From Gemmatimonadota bacterium (GTDB taxonomy: Bacteria; Gemmatimonadota; Gemmatimonadetes; Gemmatimonadales; GWC2-71-9), in contig JAZKBR010000004.1 of NCBI GenBank assembly GCA_040388535.1, positions 372,001 through 436,000 on the forward strand: a stretch of 64,000 nt of DNA. Reading direction: 5' to 3'. A model generated the notes under the pieces. That model made no database searches. It had not been told where the DNA came from and was given only the letters and a program-made list of their open reading frames with translations. The first letter of the stretch is position 1; each line of letters starts with the position of its first letter. A program made the translations under genes and the position numbers. Shown in pieces: positions 29,029 to 38,123 of this stretch.

Positions 29029-30189
29029 TCAGTATCGCGGCATCGTCCCGTCCACATCGGTTGCCCACGCATCGACACCCCCGGCCAGCGAACGCACCCG
29101 GGCGAACCCCGCACGTAGCAGCAGGTCCCTCGCCTTCATCGAACGCATTCCGTGATGGCAGATCGTCACCACTTCCCGATGCCTGGGAATCTCGGCCAGT
29201 CGCGCAGGAAGTTCCCCCAGTGGCACCAGCTCCGAACCGGGGATGTGGGCGATGGCAAACTCCCACGGCTCGCGGACATCGAGCAACACTGCCCCCCCAG
29301 GCGCGGCCAATGCGGTCGCGAGAACCGCTGGCGCGATCTCGGCCTCGTCCGGTGAGCCGCCGAGCGTGCCGACCCCGCAGAAGGCGTCGTAGTCCTGCAA
29401 TTCCGTGAGTATCGGCGCATCGCCGCAGATGACGCACGCCGGATCACGGACGACGGCGATCTCACGGAATCGGAGCCGAAGGGCATCCACGAGGAGCAGC
29501 CGGCCCGCGGCGGACTCCCCGATGCCGAGCAACCATTTCATTGCCTCGAGCGCCTGAAGAGACCCGATGATTCCCGGCAATACCCCGAGCACACCGGCGT
29601 CGGCACAGCTCGGGACTAGCTCGGGAGCGGGCGGTTCGGCGAAGAGGCAGCGATAGCAGGGACCTCCCGGAGTTCCGAAGAGCGACAACTGCCCCTCGAA
29701 CCTGAAGATCGAGCCATACACGAGCGGCTTCCCCTCGAGGACACAGGCATCGTTGGCGAGGTATCGGGTCGGGAAGTTGTCGCTTCCGTCGACCACAATG
29801 TCGAACCGGCGCACGATCTCGCGGGCATTCGCGCTGGTGAATTGCTCGGCGATGGCTTCCACCGACACGAAAGGATTGAGTCCCTTCAGCCGAGCCTTGG
29901 CCGAAATCGCCTTGTTGACGCCGACGCCCGCAGTGTCGTGCAGGATCTGTCGCTGCAAGTTGGAGAGATCGACCTGGTCGTGATCGACAATGCCGATCGT
30001 GCCGACGCCAGCCGCGGCGAGATAAAGTGCCGCCGGCGAGCCGAGCCCGCCCGCACCGATGAGCAGGACCCTCGCGGCTCGAAGTCGCGCCTGTCCGGCC
30101 ACACCGACTTCCGGCAAGGTCAGATGCCGCGCATAACGGAGGAGTTCTTCAGAGCTGAGTTCGGCTGACACGGAATGGCCCTTCACCAT
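29029..30189 (-). CDS. MoeB/ThiF-type adenylyltransferase fused to a rhodanese domain (MoeZ-like)
   Basis: 386 aa. The E1-like domain (about 12-265) has the ATP loop GAGGLGSPAALYLA, the DHDQVDLSNLQRQ segment, zinc pairs Cys178/181 and Cys252/255, and the thioester-region Cys195 in VPSCADAGVLG. The C-terminal rhodanese (about 290-386) has the persulfide loop CHHGMRS. Such fusions adenylate the C-terminal Gly of MoaD/ThiS-like sulfur carriers and then hand over sulfur for molybdopterin, thiamine or cysteine synthesis. No carrier protein lies nearby, so the pathway is open. It follows the Rrf2 regulator gene by 23 nt. Confidence 0.93.
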   Translation of the reverse strand: MVKGHSVSAELSSEELLRYARHLTLPEVGVAGQARLRAARVLLIGAGGLGSPAALYLAAAGVGTIGIVDHDQVDLSNLQRQILHDTAGVGVNKAISAKARLKGLNPFVSVEAIAEQFTSANAREIVRRFDIVVDGSDNFPTRYLANDACVLEGKPLVYGSIFRFEGQLSLFGTPGGPCYRCLFAEPPAPELVPSCADAGVLGVLPGIIGSLQALEAMKWLLGIGESAAGRLLLVDALRLRFREIAVVRDPACVICGDAPILTELQDYDAFCGVGTLGGSPDEAEIAPAVLATALAAPGGAVLLDVREPWEFAIAHIPGSELVPLGELPARLAEIPRHREVVTICHHGMRSMKARDLLLRAGFARVRSLAGGVDAWATDVDGTMPRY

Positions 30190-30212
30190 GGCGTCACGAG
30201 GACGCAGCGCGG

Positions 30213-30677
30213 TTATGCCGGAATGCCTGCGAGCGGAATGAGTTCGGGCGCGGAGACAGCCGCATCGCGGAGCAGGTCCGCGAGCGTGACGGATTCAAGC
30301 AGATCATCAATGCGAACCTGGAGCGCACGCCAGACCGGCCGGATCTGACAGCTCGAGGAGGGGGCGCACCGTTCCGGATCGAGCGGCTGCGATTCGCAAT
30401 TGAGTTCGAAGATGCGATGATCCGAGGCCAGCATCACGTCGCGGACGGTGACGTGCTCGGCCTCACGAACCAGCAGGTAACCACCCTTCGCACCACGCAC
30501 CGAATCGACCAGTCCGGCCCGACGGAGTCGCAGGAGGATCTGCTCGACATAGTCGGCGGGGAGCCGCTCCTGCTCGGACAGTTCGCGCGCGGCCACGGCG
30601 CCAGCGCCCTCGCGACGACGACGCGCAAGGTGCAACGCGATGATCAGGGAGTACTCGGTCAGATTGGTTACCCGCAT
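30213..30677 (-). CDS. Rrf2-family transcriptional regulator, probably iron-sulfur binding
   Basis: 154 aa. The N-terminal winged helix is typical of Rrf2 proteins (LTEYSLIIALHLARR, LPADYVEQILLRLRRAGLV, RGAKGGYLL). Three cysteines at 94, 104 and 110 lie in the loop that binds [2Fe-2S] or [4Fe-4S] clusters in IscR and NsrR, although the first gap is 9 residues instead of about 5. GGGAG precedes the ATG at 30677. It lies between the MFS gene and the MoeZ-like gene. Sensing of cluster status, NO or redox is likely; the targets are unknown. Confidence 0.9.
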   Translation of the reverse strand: MRVTNLTEYSLIIALHLARRRREGAGAVAARELSEQERLPADYVEQILLRLRRAGLVDSVRGAKGGYLLVREAEHVTVRDVMLASDHRIFELNCESQPLDPERCAPSSSCQIRPVWRALQVRIDDLLESVTLADLLRDAAVSAPELIPLAGIPA

Positions 30678-30708
30678 GCCTGCAATCTGCTCCCATGAGC
30701 GGGCATTG

Positions 30709-31887
30709 TCACGCCCGGGTCGTACGCATCCCTCGGATCGCCGCGAGCCCGGCCAGGGGGCCGAGGGAGAGGATGGCGAGCGCCCAACGCCAGCCGACCC
30801 ATCCTGCGACCACCGGGACAAGTTGAATGCTGGCAATCGTGAGCAGGAACCCGATCGAGGTTTGCAAGGTGAGCGCGGTCCCGACGGCGTGCTCGGGAGC
30901 ACGTTCGGTCACCAGCGCTGAGAATTGCGCCGAATCGGCAATGACCGCCACCCCCCACACGAGGCAGACGATCATCACCAGCCACCTCGGCCCGCCGAAG
31001 ACGGCGGCACTGAGCAGGCAGCAGGCCCCGCTCACGGTGAGCGCCCGGCGAATTACTGGCGCCCGCCCGATCTGGTCCGCCGCGCGCCCGCCCCATACCG
31101 CGCCGGCCCCACCAATGGCAACGACGATGAACGCCAGCGTGCCAACATTGGCCGGTGAGGCGGACCGTGCTGCCCAGGACGCACTGAGGTAGGACGGGAC
31201 CCACGCCCAGAAGGCGTAGAGTTCCCACATGTGACCGAGGTAGCCGCCGGTGACCTGACGCAGCGCCTGGTCGCGGACCACAGTCGTTGCCAGTCCCCAC
31301 GAGAAGGGACGCGCCGGAAAGGGAAACGGGCCTTCACGGTAGCCCACCAGGACCAACACTCCAGCGAGTGCGGCAGCCACGCTCGGTATCAGGACGGCAG
31401 GAGCGAGTGGCAGGTGCCCTGCCCCTTCCAGGAGATAGGGGAAGGCCTTGCCGACCGTGAGCGCCCCAACGACCACGCCGATCGCGAGGCCGCGCTCCTG
31501 ACGGAACCAGGTGGCAGCCATCTTCATGGCCGGGGGATAGACTCCCGCGAGCCCGATCCCGGTCGCGATCCGGCCGGCGATTGCCAGCGGAAAGGAATCG
31601 GCGAAGAGCAACGTCGCGTTCGCGGCCGCGGCAAAAAGCGCAGCCACCGAGAGGTAGCTGCGCGCCGGAAGGAGATCAGGAAGATTGAGAACGGCTGCGA
31701 CGAGTGTCCCGGCGACAAAACCAAGCTGCACGCCCGAGAGGAGCCACCCCGTCTCGCCGGGTGAGAGCGAGAGCTTTGCAGCGAGCACTGGTGCCACAGC
31801 GCTCCCCGCGAACCAGACCGACATTCCCAGCACCTGCACTACGGCGAGCAGGGCCAGCTGGCGCCACCGCTCGCCGGAGTCAGTCAT
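30709..31887 (-). CDS. Major facilitator superfamily transporter
   Basis: 392 aa inner-membrane carrier with about 12 hydrophobic helices. MFS marks are GRIATGIGLAGVYPPAMKMA in the fourth-fifth helix region and the loop GRAADQIGRAPVIRRA between helices 8 and 9. The ATG at 31887 overlaps the aspartase stop as ATGA, so the two are coupled, which suggests that the carrier may move aspartate, fumarate or a related acid; sequence alone does not show this. The longer frame upstream overlaps aspA and is not hydrophobic. Confidence 0.9.
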   Translation of the reverse strand: MTDSGERWRQLALLAVVQVLGMSVWFAGSAVAPVLAAKLSLSPGETGWLLSGVQLGFVAGTLVAAVLNLPDLLPARSYLSVAALFAAAANATLLFADSFPLAIAGRIATGIGLAGVYPPAMKMAATWFRQERGLAIGVVVGALTVGKAFPYLLEGAGHLPLAPAVLIPSVAAALAGVLVLVGYREGPFPFPARPFSWGLATTVVRDQALRQVTGGYLGHMWELYAFWAWVPSYLSASWAARSASPANVGTLAFIVVAIGGAGAVWGGRAADQIGRAPVIRRALTVSGACCLLSAAVFGGPRWLVMIVCLVWGVAVIADSAQFSALVTERAPEHAVGTALTLQTSIGFLLTIASIQLVPVVAGWVGWRWALAILSLGPLAGLAAIRGMRTTRA

Positions 31888-33305
31888 CCGCTGACCGGCA
31901 CGCCCTTGCCACCGCCCGGCACCCCGAGCTCGGTCATCGCCCGGAGGTCGAGCACCTCGTCGAGCTCCTTCCCTACCAGCACCTGCTTGTCGGTGACCAG
32001 CTGTTTCACTGTCTTGCCGGTCGCCAGCGCTTCCTTCGACAATTTCGCCGCTTCGGCATAGCCGATCTTCGGCATCAGCGCGGTCACCAGCGCCGGTGAC
32101 CGCTCCAGCCAGTAGGCGCACTGCACTTCATCGGCCTGGATGCCGCGAATGCATTTCTCGTCGAACACCCGCACCGCGTTCGCCACGATGCGCATGCCGA
32201 ACACCATGTTGTGCGTGATCACCGGCATCATCACGTTCAGCTCCAGCTCTCCCGCCTTGGCGGCCATCGCGATGGTCGTGTCGAAGCCGATCGCCTGGTA
32301 GCAGACCTGGTTCACCATCTCGGCGATCGACGGATTCACCTTGCCGGGCATGATGCTCGAACCCGGCTGCACCGCCGGCAGCAGGATCTCGGCGAGCCCG
32401 GTGCGAGGGCCCGATGCGAGCAGCCGGATGTCATCGGCGATCTTGCAGAGGTCGAGGACGAAGGCTCGGAACGCGCCACTGAAGGTGGCGATGTCGCCCA
32501 TCGACTGCATGAGCTGGATGCGGTCCTCGGCGACCTCGAGTTCGAGCCCTGTGAGTGCGTGCAGGTGCTTGACCATCAACGCGGGATACGCGGGCTCCAC
32601 GTTGATACCGGTCCCGACGGCACTCCCGCCGATGTTCATCGCCCGCAACCATCCCGCCGCCTGCACCAGCTTCTCGCGATGACGCGACACCGTGCGACCG
32701 TACGCGGTGAATTCCTGCCCCAGCCGGATCGGCGTTGCATCCTGCAGGTGGGTGCGTCCCGACTTGATGATGTGATCGAATTCCTTCCCCTTCGCCAGGA
32801 AGGCCCCGGCGAGACCATCCAGAGCCGACAGCAACATCGGCAAGGTCAGGAGCGTCGACAGGCGCATCGCGGTCGGAATCACGTCGTTGGTCGACTGCGC
32901 CATGTTGACGTGATCGTTCGGATGGATCGGTGCATAACTGCCGCGCGCGTGACCGAGCAATTCGTTGGCGCGATTCGCGAGCACTTCATTCACGTTCATG
33001 TTGTGCGACGTGCCGGCGCCGGCCTGGTAGGGATCCACCACGAACTGGTCACGATGCTGGCCCCCGAGCACTTCGTCAGCGGCCGCGATGATCGCATCGG
33101 CGTATTCCGGTTCGAGGCGGCCCGTCTCCTTGTGCGTCACGGCGGCGGAGCGCTTGATCATCACGACGGCATCGACGAACGCCGAGAGTGGCTTGAGGTC
33201 CGAAATCGGGAAGTTTTCAACGGCGCGCAGGGTCTGGATGCCGTAGAGTGCGCTGCTGGGGACCGACTTTTCGCCTAGCGGGTCCTTTTCGGTGCGGAAG
33301 CTCAT
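31884..33305 (-). CDS. aspA: Aspartate ammonia-lyase
   Basis: 473 aa member of the aspartase/fumarase superfamily. It converts L-aspartate to fumarate and ammonia. The signature loop is GSSIMPGKVNPSIAEMVNQ, in which the Ser is the catalytic base. Other conserved regions are GAGTSHNMNVNEVLANRA, SGRTHLQDATPIRLGQEF and MNIGGSAVGTG. The AEMVNQVCYQ continuation and AGTSxNMNxNEVxAN fit aspartase better than fumarase C. It is first in a run with the MFS, Rrf2 and MoeZ-like genes. Confidence 0.92.
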   Translation of the reverse strand: MSFRTEKDPLGEKSVPSSALYGIQTLRAVENFPISDLKPLSAFVDAVVMIKRSAAVTHKETGRLEPEYADAIIAAADEVLGGQHRDQFVVDPYQAGAGTSHNMNVNEVLANRANELLGHARGSYAPIHPNDHVNMAQSTNDVIPTAMRLSTLLTLPMLLSALDGLAGAFLAKGKEFDHIIKSGRTHLQDATPIRLGQEFTAYGRTVSRHREKLVQAAGWLRAMNIGGSAVGTGINVEPAYPALMVKHLHALTGLELEVAEDRIQLMQSMGDIATFSGAFRAFVLDLCKIADDIRLLASGPRTGLAEILLPAVQPGSSIMPGKVNPSIAEMVNQVCYQAIGFDTTIAMAAKAGELELNVMMPVITHNMVFGMRIVANAVRVFDEKCIRGIQADEVQCAYWLERSPALVTALMPKIGYAEAAKLSKEALATGKTVKQLVTDKQVLVGKELDEVLDLRAMTELGVPGGGKGVPVSG

Positions 33306-33374
33306 CTGGCGCGAGGTCCTGGTTCGGGGTTCCGGCGGGAGGCCGCGCCAAAGCTAAGAGCGCGAGCCGGGAGT

Positions 33375-34025
33375 TTACAGTCTCGGCGCCAGCCCGCTGA
33401 GGAAGGGGTTCCGGGCGCGCTCTCGCCCGACGGTCGTTTCAGGGCCATGGCCCGGGAGGACGCGGGTCTCGTCGGGCAGCGGCAGCAGTTCGCTGGCGAT
33501 GCTCGCGAGCAGTTCGGTCAGGCTCCCTTCGGGGAGATCGGTGCGACCAATCGAGTCTTCGAAAAGCACATCACCAGAAATGCAGAGGCCAGGGCCAATG
33601 AAGGCGACATGCCCCGGCGAGTGACCGGGCACATGCCGGACTTTGAAGCGATGGCCGGCCAACGAAAGCGTGTCGCCGTGCGCGAGCCGATGATCCGGGG
33701 GAGCGAGTCTCTGGAGGTCGCCCAGCCCGAACATCAGCCCCTGCTCGGGGAGCGAGTCGTACCAGCGCCGATCGGCCGGATGCAGCCAGACCTGGGCCCC
33801 GGTGGCTGATCTGACGTGATCGACGCCCTGGATGTGATCGATGTGCGCGTGGGTGAGCCAGATCTGGCGGACAACCAGGTTGCGGTGGCGGACCGCGGCG
33901 AGGATGCGCCCCGCTTCCTCACCGGGGTCAACGACGACGGCCTCGCGCGTCGCAGCATCCCAGACCAGCCAGCAGTTCTGGGCGAATGAGCCGTTGGGTA
34001 TGCCGAGAACTTCAGGCCCCGACAC
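33375..34025 (-). CDS. MBL-fold metallohydrolase (glyoxalase II-like)
   Basis: 216 aa zinc hydrolase. The HxHxDH motif is THAHIDH (His59, His61, Asp63, His64); further ligands are in PGHSPGHVAFIG, SGDVLFEDSIGRTD and LPGHGPET. It resembles the short glyoxalase II-like or YcbL-type thioesterases. The GTG start lies inside the 3' end of trxB (14-nt overlap). Pairing with thioredoxin reductase suggests thiol detoxification, but the substrate is unknown. Confidence 0.92.
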   Translation of the reverse strand: MSGPEVLGIPNGSFAQNCWLVWDAATREAVVVDPGEEAGRILAAVRHRNLVVRQIWLTHAHIDHIQGVDHVRSATGAQVWLHPADRRWYDSLPEQGLMFGLGDLQRLAPPDHRLAHGDTLSLAGHRFKVRHVPGHSPGHVAFIGPGLCISGDVLFEDSIGRTDLPEGSLTELLASIASELLPLPDETRVLPGHGPETTVGRERARNPFLSGLAPRL

Positions 34026-34971
34026 TGGCCGCCTTGGTCTTTCGCTCCGTCAGGAACTTCTCGACGGCAATGGCAGCGGTGGTGGCATCGCCGACGGCGG
34101 TAGTCACCTGCCTGGTCAGCTGCACCCGCAAGTCGCCAGCGGCGAAGAGTCCGGGAATGGACGTCTCCATCCGGTCGTTGGTGATGATGTATCCGCTCGC
34201 ATCGTGGGCGAAATGCTGCGTCACCAGGCCAGTGTTCGGTTTGAAACCGATGAAGACGAACGCGCCGGTGACGGCAAGCTGCGAAGGCGCGCCGGTCACC
34301 GTGTCGACGAGGTCGAGATGCTTGAGCCCGCTCGGCTCCCCCACCATCTCGCGGACCGCCGTATTCCAGATCACTTCGATCTTCGGATTATTCATCGCCC
34401 GCTCCTGGACCACCCGCGAGGCGCGAAACGAATCCCGACGATGGATCAGGTAGACCTTGCTGGCGTAACGAGTCAGGTAATCCGCTTCCTCGACGGCCGC
34501 GTCACCGCCGCCAATCACGGCGATCGTCTCACCCTTGAAGAAGGCACCGTCACAGACCGCGCAGTACGAAACACCGCGGCCGGCGTACTCGACCTCGCCC
34601 GGAACCCCGAGCTTGGTGGGGGTACCGCCGGCGGTGAGGATCACGGCTGGCGCCCGGTAGATCGCGCCGCCGGCGCCAGTCACCGTGAAGATTCCGTCAT
34701 CGTCGCGCACGATCGTGGTGACTTCCTCCGTGCGGATGTCGGCACCGAAGTGAATCGCGTGCTCCGTCATCTTCTCGGCGAGGTCGGGACCAAGAATCGA
34801 GATGAAGCCGGGATAATCCTCGATCTTCTCGGTATTGAGGAGTTCGCCGCCCGTGAGGCCGCGCTCGAGCAGCAGCGCCTTCAGCATGCCGCGCCCGGCG
34901 TACATCGCCGCACACAGGCCGGCCGGGCCTCCCCCCACAATGATCACATCAAATTCGGAGCTGGTCGTCAC
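34012..34971 (-). CDS. trxB: Thioredoxin reductase
   Basis: 319 aa FAD/NADPH enzyme that reduces thioredoxin. FAD loop IIVGGGPAGLCAAMYAGRG, redox-active CAVC (Cys137, Cys140), NADPH site AVIGGGDAAVEEADYL and the C-terminal FAD motif GLFAAGDLR are all intact. The GTG start has AGGA 7 nt upstream. It overlaps the following MBL hydrolase gene. Confidence 0.97.
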   Translation of the reverse strand: MTTSSEFDVIIVGGGPAGLCAAMYAGRGMLKALLLERGLTGGELLNTEKIEDYPGFISILGPDLAEKMTEHAIHFGADIRTEEVTTIVRDDDGIFTVTGAGGAIYRAPAVILTAGGTPTKLGVPGEVEYAGRGVSYCAVCDGAFFKGETIAVIGGGDAAVEEADYLTRYASKVYLIHRRDSFRASRVVQERAMNNPKIEVIWNTAVREMVGEPSGLKHLDLVDTVTGAPSQLAVTGAFVFIGFKPNTGLVTQHFAHDASGYIITNDRMETSIPGLFAAGDLRVQLTRQVTTAVGDATTAAIAVEKFLTERKTKAASVGA

Positions 34972-35051
34972 GGGCGTTCCTCGGGCAGGTCAGTCACGCG
35001 ATATCGTTCGCGCGAATATAGAACGTCCGCCGCGCCGATGGGTTCCCCGCG

Positions 35052-37685
35052 CTATGGCGCCTGCAGCGTGCGTGCCGGATCGAGCCGGGCGGCACGGGTC
35101 GCCGGCACGACGACCGCCAGCGCCGCCACTACGCCGAGGACCATCAAGGCCCCGGCGTATGACCAGGGGTCGGCCGGGACCACCTCCACGAGCTGTGCGG
35201 CCATCAGCCGGGTCAGCAACCAGGCACCGACCAGGCCAAGGACAGCACCCGGAACGAGAATCCTTGCCGCCCACCCCACGACCTCGGCCACCAGTTGCCT
35301 CGGCATCGCTCCAAGCGCAGCGCGGACCGCCAGCTCGCGTTGACGACGGACCACTGCGTGCGAAAGGACCCCATAGACCCCGAGTGAGGCAAGCAACAGC
35401 GCGATGCCGGCGAAGCCTGTCAACAGGGTGAGGGTCAGCACCCGCGGCGCAAGCTGGGCGCGGAGGCGATCCTCCATGGTTCCGACATCCGCCGGAATCT
35501 CTGGATCGATGCTCGCAAGCCGTGCCCGCACTCCCGGTAGCAACTGATTCCCTGGCGTCGAACCGCGTACCAGCATGGTCATCGTGTGCGTCCAGCGAGA
35601 CACCTGGCGGGACGCACTGTAGAGTTCGGCCTCGACGTCGCCATTGAGTCCCCAGTGTCGCACATCGGCCACGACACCCACCACCTCGAGCCAGGGAGCG
35701 GGGGAGCCGTCGGGGTTGAACTCCATGCTGTTCGCCCTGACGCGCTTGCCAATCGGGCTCTCGCCGGGCCAGTCGCGTTGGGCCATTGCGTGATTGACCA
35801 CCGCAACGCGGGCAGAGTGCGCGTCATCGCGGGCCGTGAATCCCCTTCCCTGCAGCAGCGGGATCCCGAGTGCGTCGAAGTACCCTTCGGTCACCGCGCG
35901 ATACCCTGCCCCCGCATTCGCGACATCGTGGCCTTCGATTTCCACAAACGAATGACCGGCGAACCCGAGGGGTACCCAGTTGCCGATACCCACTGCGGTC
36001 ACGCCGGGGATCGAGCGAACCGCGGCGCTGGCTGCGTCCCAATACGCGGTTCGACGTTCGGGAAGCGTGTCATACCTCCCCCCGCTCAAGGCAATCTCCG
36101 CAGTCACCACGCGTCTGTCGAAACCAAGATCGCGGGCAATCAGGACGCGGAAGGAACGGATCAGCAGCGCCGCCCCGACGAGCAGCAGAATCGCCATCGC
36201 GACTTCCGCACCGACGAGCACAGCGCCGGCGGTGTTCCGACCAGCAGTCGCCGTCCGACCACCGCTGGAGAGTAGTTCGCGCAGCGAGACGCGTGAGCCA
36301 ACCAGCGCCGGAACAATGCCGGCGAGCACTCCGACCACCAGCGAAATCCCCAGCGCAAAGACCAGGACGCCAGCATCCATTCTCACGTCGGCGGCTCGCG
36401 GGATCTCGGCACCCCAGAAATGGAGGATCGTCTTGAGCCCGGCAGCGGCCACTGCGACACCCAGCACTCCTCCAGCGGCCGCCAGCAGCAGATGCTCGAT
36501 GAGTAGTTGTTGCACCAGCCGAGCCTTGCCGGCACCGATCGAGGCACGAATCGCCATCTCCACGCCGCGCGACGCTCCGCGACCCAGCGTCGCAGTGGCC
36601 ACGTTGGCACAGACGATCAGCATCACCAGCAGCACGGCGCCCATCAGAAGTCGAAGCGAGTTCGCCGCAGTGCCAACCAGAGTCGCTTGCAACCCGGCGA
36701 CCCCGACGCCGTGCGAATAGAGCGCCCGCGGATCGGCGGCGCTGATCGCACGCGCAATTCGGGAAAGATCCGCAGCGGCTGACGCCTCGGTTGCGCCGGG
36801 GCGCAGGCGCGCGATCGCGAGAAAGTTGATATTGGCGCGCGATCCCTCCCGCCCCAGTGCGCGGGGCAGCCAGAGGTCCGTGCCTTCGGGGTAGATATCC
36901 TCCGACTGTACCACACCGATGACGGTCCGAGGGACACCATCGATGCGGAGCGCCATGCCGACATGCTGATTGGCGCCCAGTTGCCGACGCCAGAAGGATT
37001 CACTGACCACCACGACGGCATCGCGGCGCTGGACTTCCTCGGCATCGAAGCTGCGGCCAAGGAGAAAGCGGGCGCCAAGCACGCGGAAGAAATCGGCCGT
37101 CACCGTCTGGCCGTTGGCGCGCACCGCACTCCCCCCGAGTGCGATACTCATCCGCTGCCCACGGATGTGCAACGCCGTCGTCGCGAGCGTGCGTGACTCA
37201 CGCTGCCAGTCGAGCCAGTCAGCCGCGGAGACGGTCTCGACCGGCTGTTGCAGCGAGTCGCGACCGGTCAGCATGACCAGCCGCTCCGCCTGCGGGAACG
37301 GCAAAGGGCGAAGCAGGATGCGTTCGACCAGCGTGAACATCATCGTCGCCACACCGATGCCGAGTGCGAGCGTCGCGATCGCCAGGACGGTGAAGGTGCG
37401 CGCGCGCCGGAGTTGCTGCACGGCGCCACGCGCATCGGCCAGGATCGCCCCGAACCGATCTCGCGAGTACACCGCGGCGTCGCGCTGCCGGGCACTCCGG
37501 TGCAACTGCCGGCGCGACGACTCGTAGTCACCGAAGCGGGCACGCGCTTCGCCCGTGGCCTCGGCGACGGACCTGCCCTGACGGACGAGGTCGTCGATGC
37601 AGAGCTGGACGTGCGCCTCGAGTTCCTGGTCCATCTCGAGATCGGCCCGTGAACGGAGTCGGAAGAGTCGGAGGTACTTGCTCAT
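35052..37685 (-). CDS. MacB/FtsX-type ABC permease without ATPase (ADOP family)
   Basis: 877 aa. A cytoplasmic N-terminal region (about 1-85, LRSRADLEMDQELEAHVQL) precedes the first membrane helix near 100. MacB-like periplasmic core domains and two FtsX permease domains follow, with about eight membrane helices in total. This layout is that of the acidobacterial duplicated orphan permeases found also in Gemmatimonadota. No ATPase gene is adjacent, so an ATPase encoded elsewhere or an energy-independent role must be assumed. The ATG at 37685 matches the usual start, 10 nt after the PadR gene. Residues upstream of it are encoded inside PadR in another frame. Confidence 0.9.
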   Translation of the reverse strand: MSKYLRLFRLRSRADLEMDQELEAHVQLCIDDLVRQGRSVAEATGEARARFGDYESSRRQLHRSARQRDAAVYSRDRFGAILADARGAVQQLRRARTFTVLAIATLALGIGVATMMFTLVERILLRPLPFPQAERLVMLTGRDSLQQPVETVSAADWLDWQRESRTLATTALHIRGQRMSIALGGSAVRANGQTVTADFFRVLGARFLLGRSFDAEEVQRRDAVVVVSESFWRRQLGANQHVGMALRIDGVPRTVIGVVQSEDIYPEGTDLWLPRALGREGSRANINFLAIARLRPGATEASAAADLSRIARAISAADPRALYSHGVGVAGLQATLVGTAANSLRLLMGAVLLVMLIVCANVATATLGRGASRGVEMAIRASIGAGKARLVQQLLIEHLLLAAAGGVLGVAVAAAGLKTILHFWGAEIPRAADVRMDAGVLVFALGISLVVGVLAGIVPALVGSRVSLRELLSSGGRTATAGRNTAGAVLVGAEVAMAILLLVGAALLIRSFRVLIARDLGFDRRVVTAEIALSGGRYDTLPERRTAYWDAASAAVRSIPGVTAVGIGNWVPLGFAGHSFVEIEGHDVANAGAGYRAVTEGYFDALGIPLLQGRGFTARDDAHSARVAVVNHAMAQRDWPGESPIGKRVRANSMEFNPDGSPAPWLEVVGVVADVRHWGLNGDVEAELYSASRQVSRWTHTMTMLVRGSTPGNQLLPGVRARLASIDPEIPADVGTMEDRLRAQLAPRVLTLTLLTGFAGIALLLASLGVYGVLSHAVVRRQRELAVRAALGAMPRQLVAEVVGWAARILVPGAVLGLVGAWLLTRLMAAQLVEVVPADPWSYAGALMVLGVVAALAVVVPATRAARLDPARTLQAP

Positions 37686-37695
37686 CGTCGGTCGC

Positions 37696-38049
37696 TCACG
37701 CTTCACGAGCAGTGAGGGAGAGGATGGCGGTAACCGACCGGGTGTAACGCAGCCAGGTCGCGGTCTCCACTCGCAGGTGATCGCGGCCATGGCGCGATAT
37801 CGTGTAATAGCGGGCGCGACGATTGTTCTCGGTGACACCCCATTCCGCCGTCACCCAGCCGCGACCTTCCATGCGTTGCAGCGACTGGTAGAGGGCGCTG
37901 TCGTCCACCGCGATCTCGCTTCGCGACTGCTGCTCCAGCCACGTCGAAATGCCGTAGCCGTGCATTGGTCCGAAGGAGAGGGTCTTGAGAATCAGGAAGT
38001 CGAGGGTCCCCTTGAGGAGGGGAACAACCGTTTCTGGTGGCTTGGGCAC
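37696..38049 (-). CDS. PadR-family transcriptional regulator
   Basis: 117 aa winged-helix repressor. Family segments are LLKGTLDFLILKTLSFGPMHG, DDSALYQSLQRMEGRGWV and RRARYYTISRHGRDHL. It has no C-terminal dimer helix beyond about 20 residues, so it is the short PadR-s2 type. The GTG start has GGGGAG about 6 nt upstream. It is cotranscribed with the ADOP permease, the usual partner, and probably controls it together with itself. Confidence 0.93.
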   Translation of the reverse strand: MPKPPETVVPLLKGTLDFLILKTLSFGPMHGYGISTWLEQQSRSEIAVDDSALYQSLQRMEGRGWVTAEWGVTENNRRARYYTISRHGRDHLRVETATWLRYTRSVTAILSLTAREA

Positions 38050-38123
38050 AGCATGCTCCCCGTGAGTGCTAAGGGGAGAGGATACGGCGATCCAGAGGAG
38101 GCGTCAAGCTCGCTGGCCGCGCA

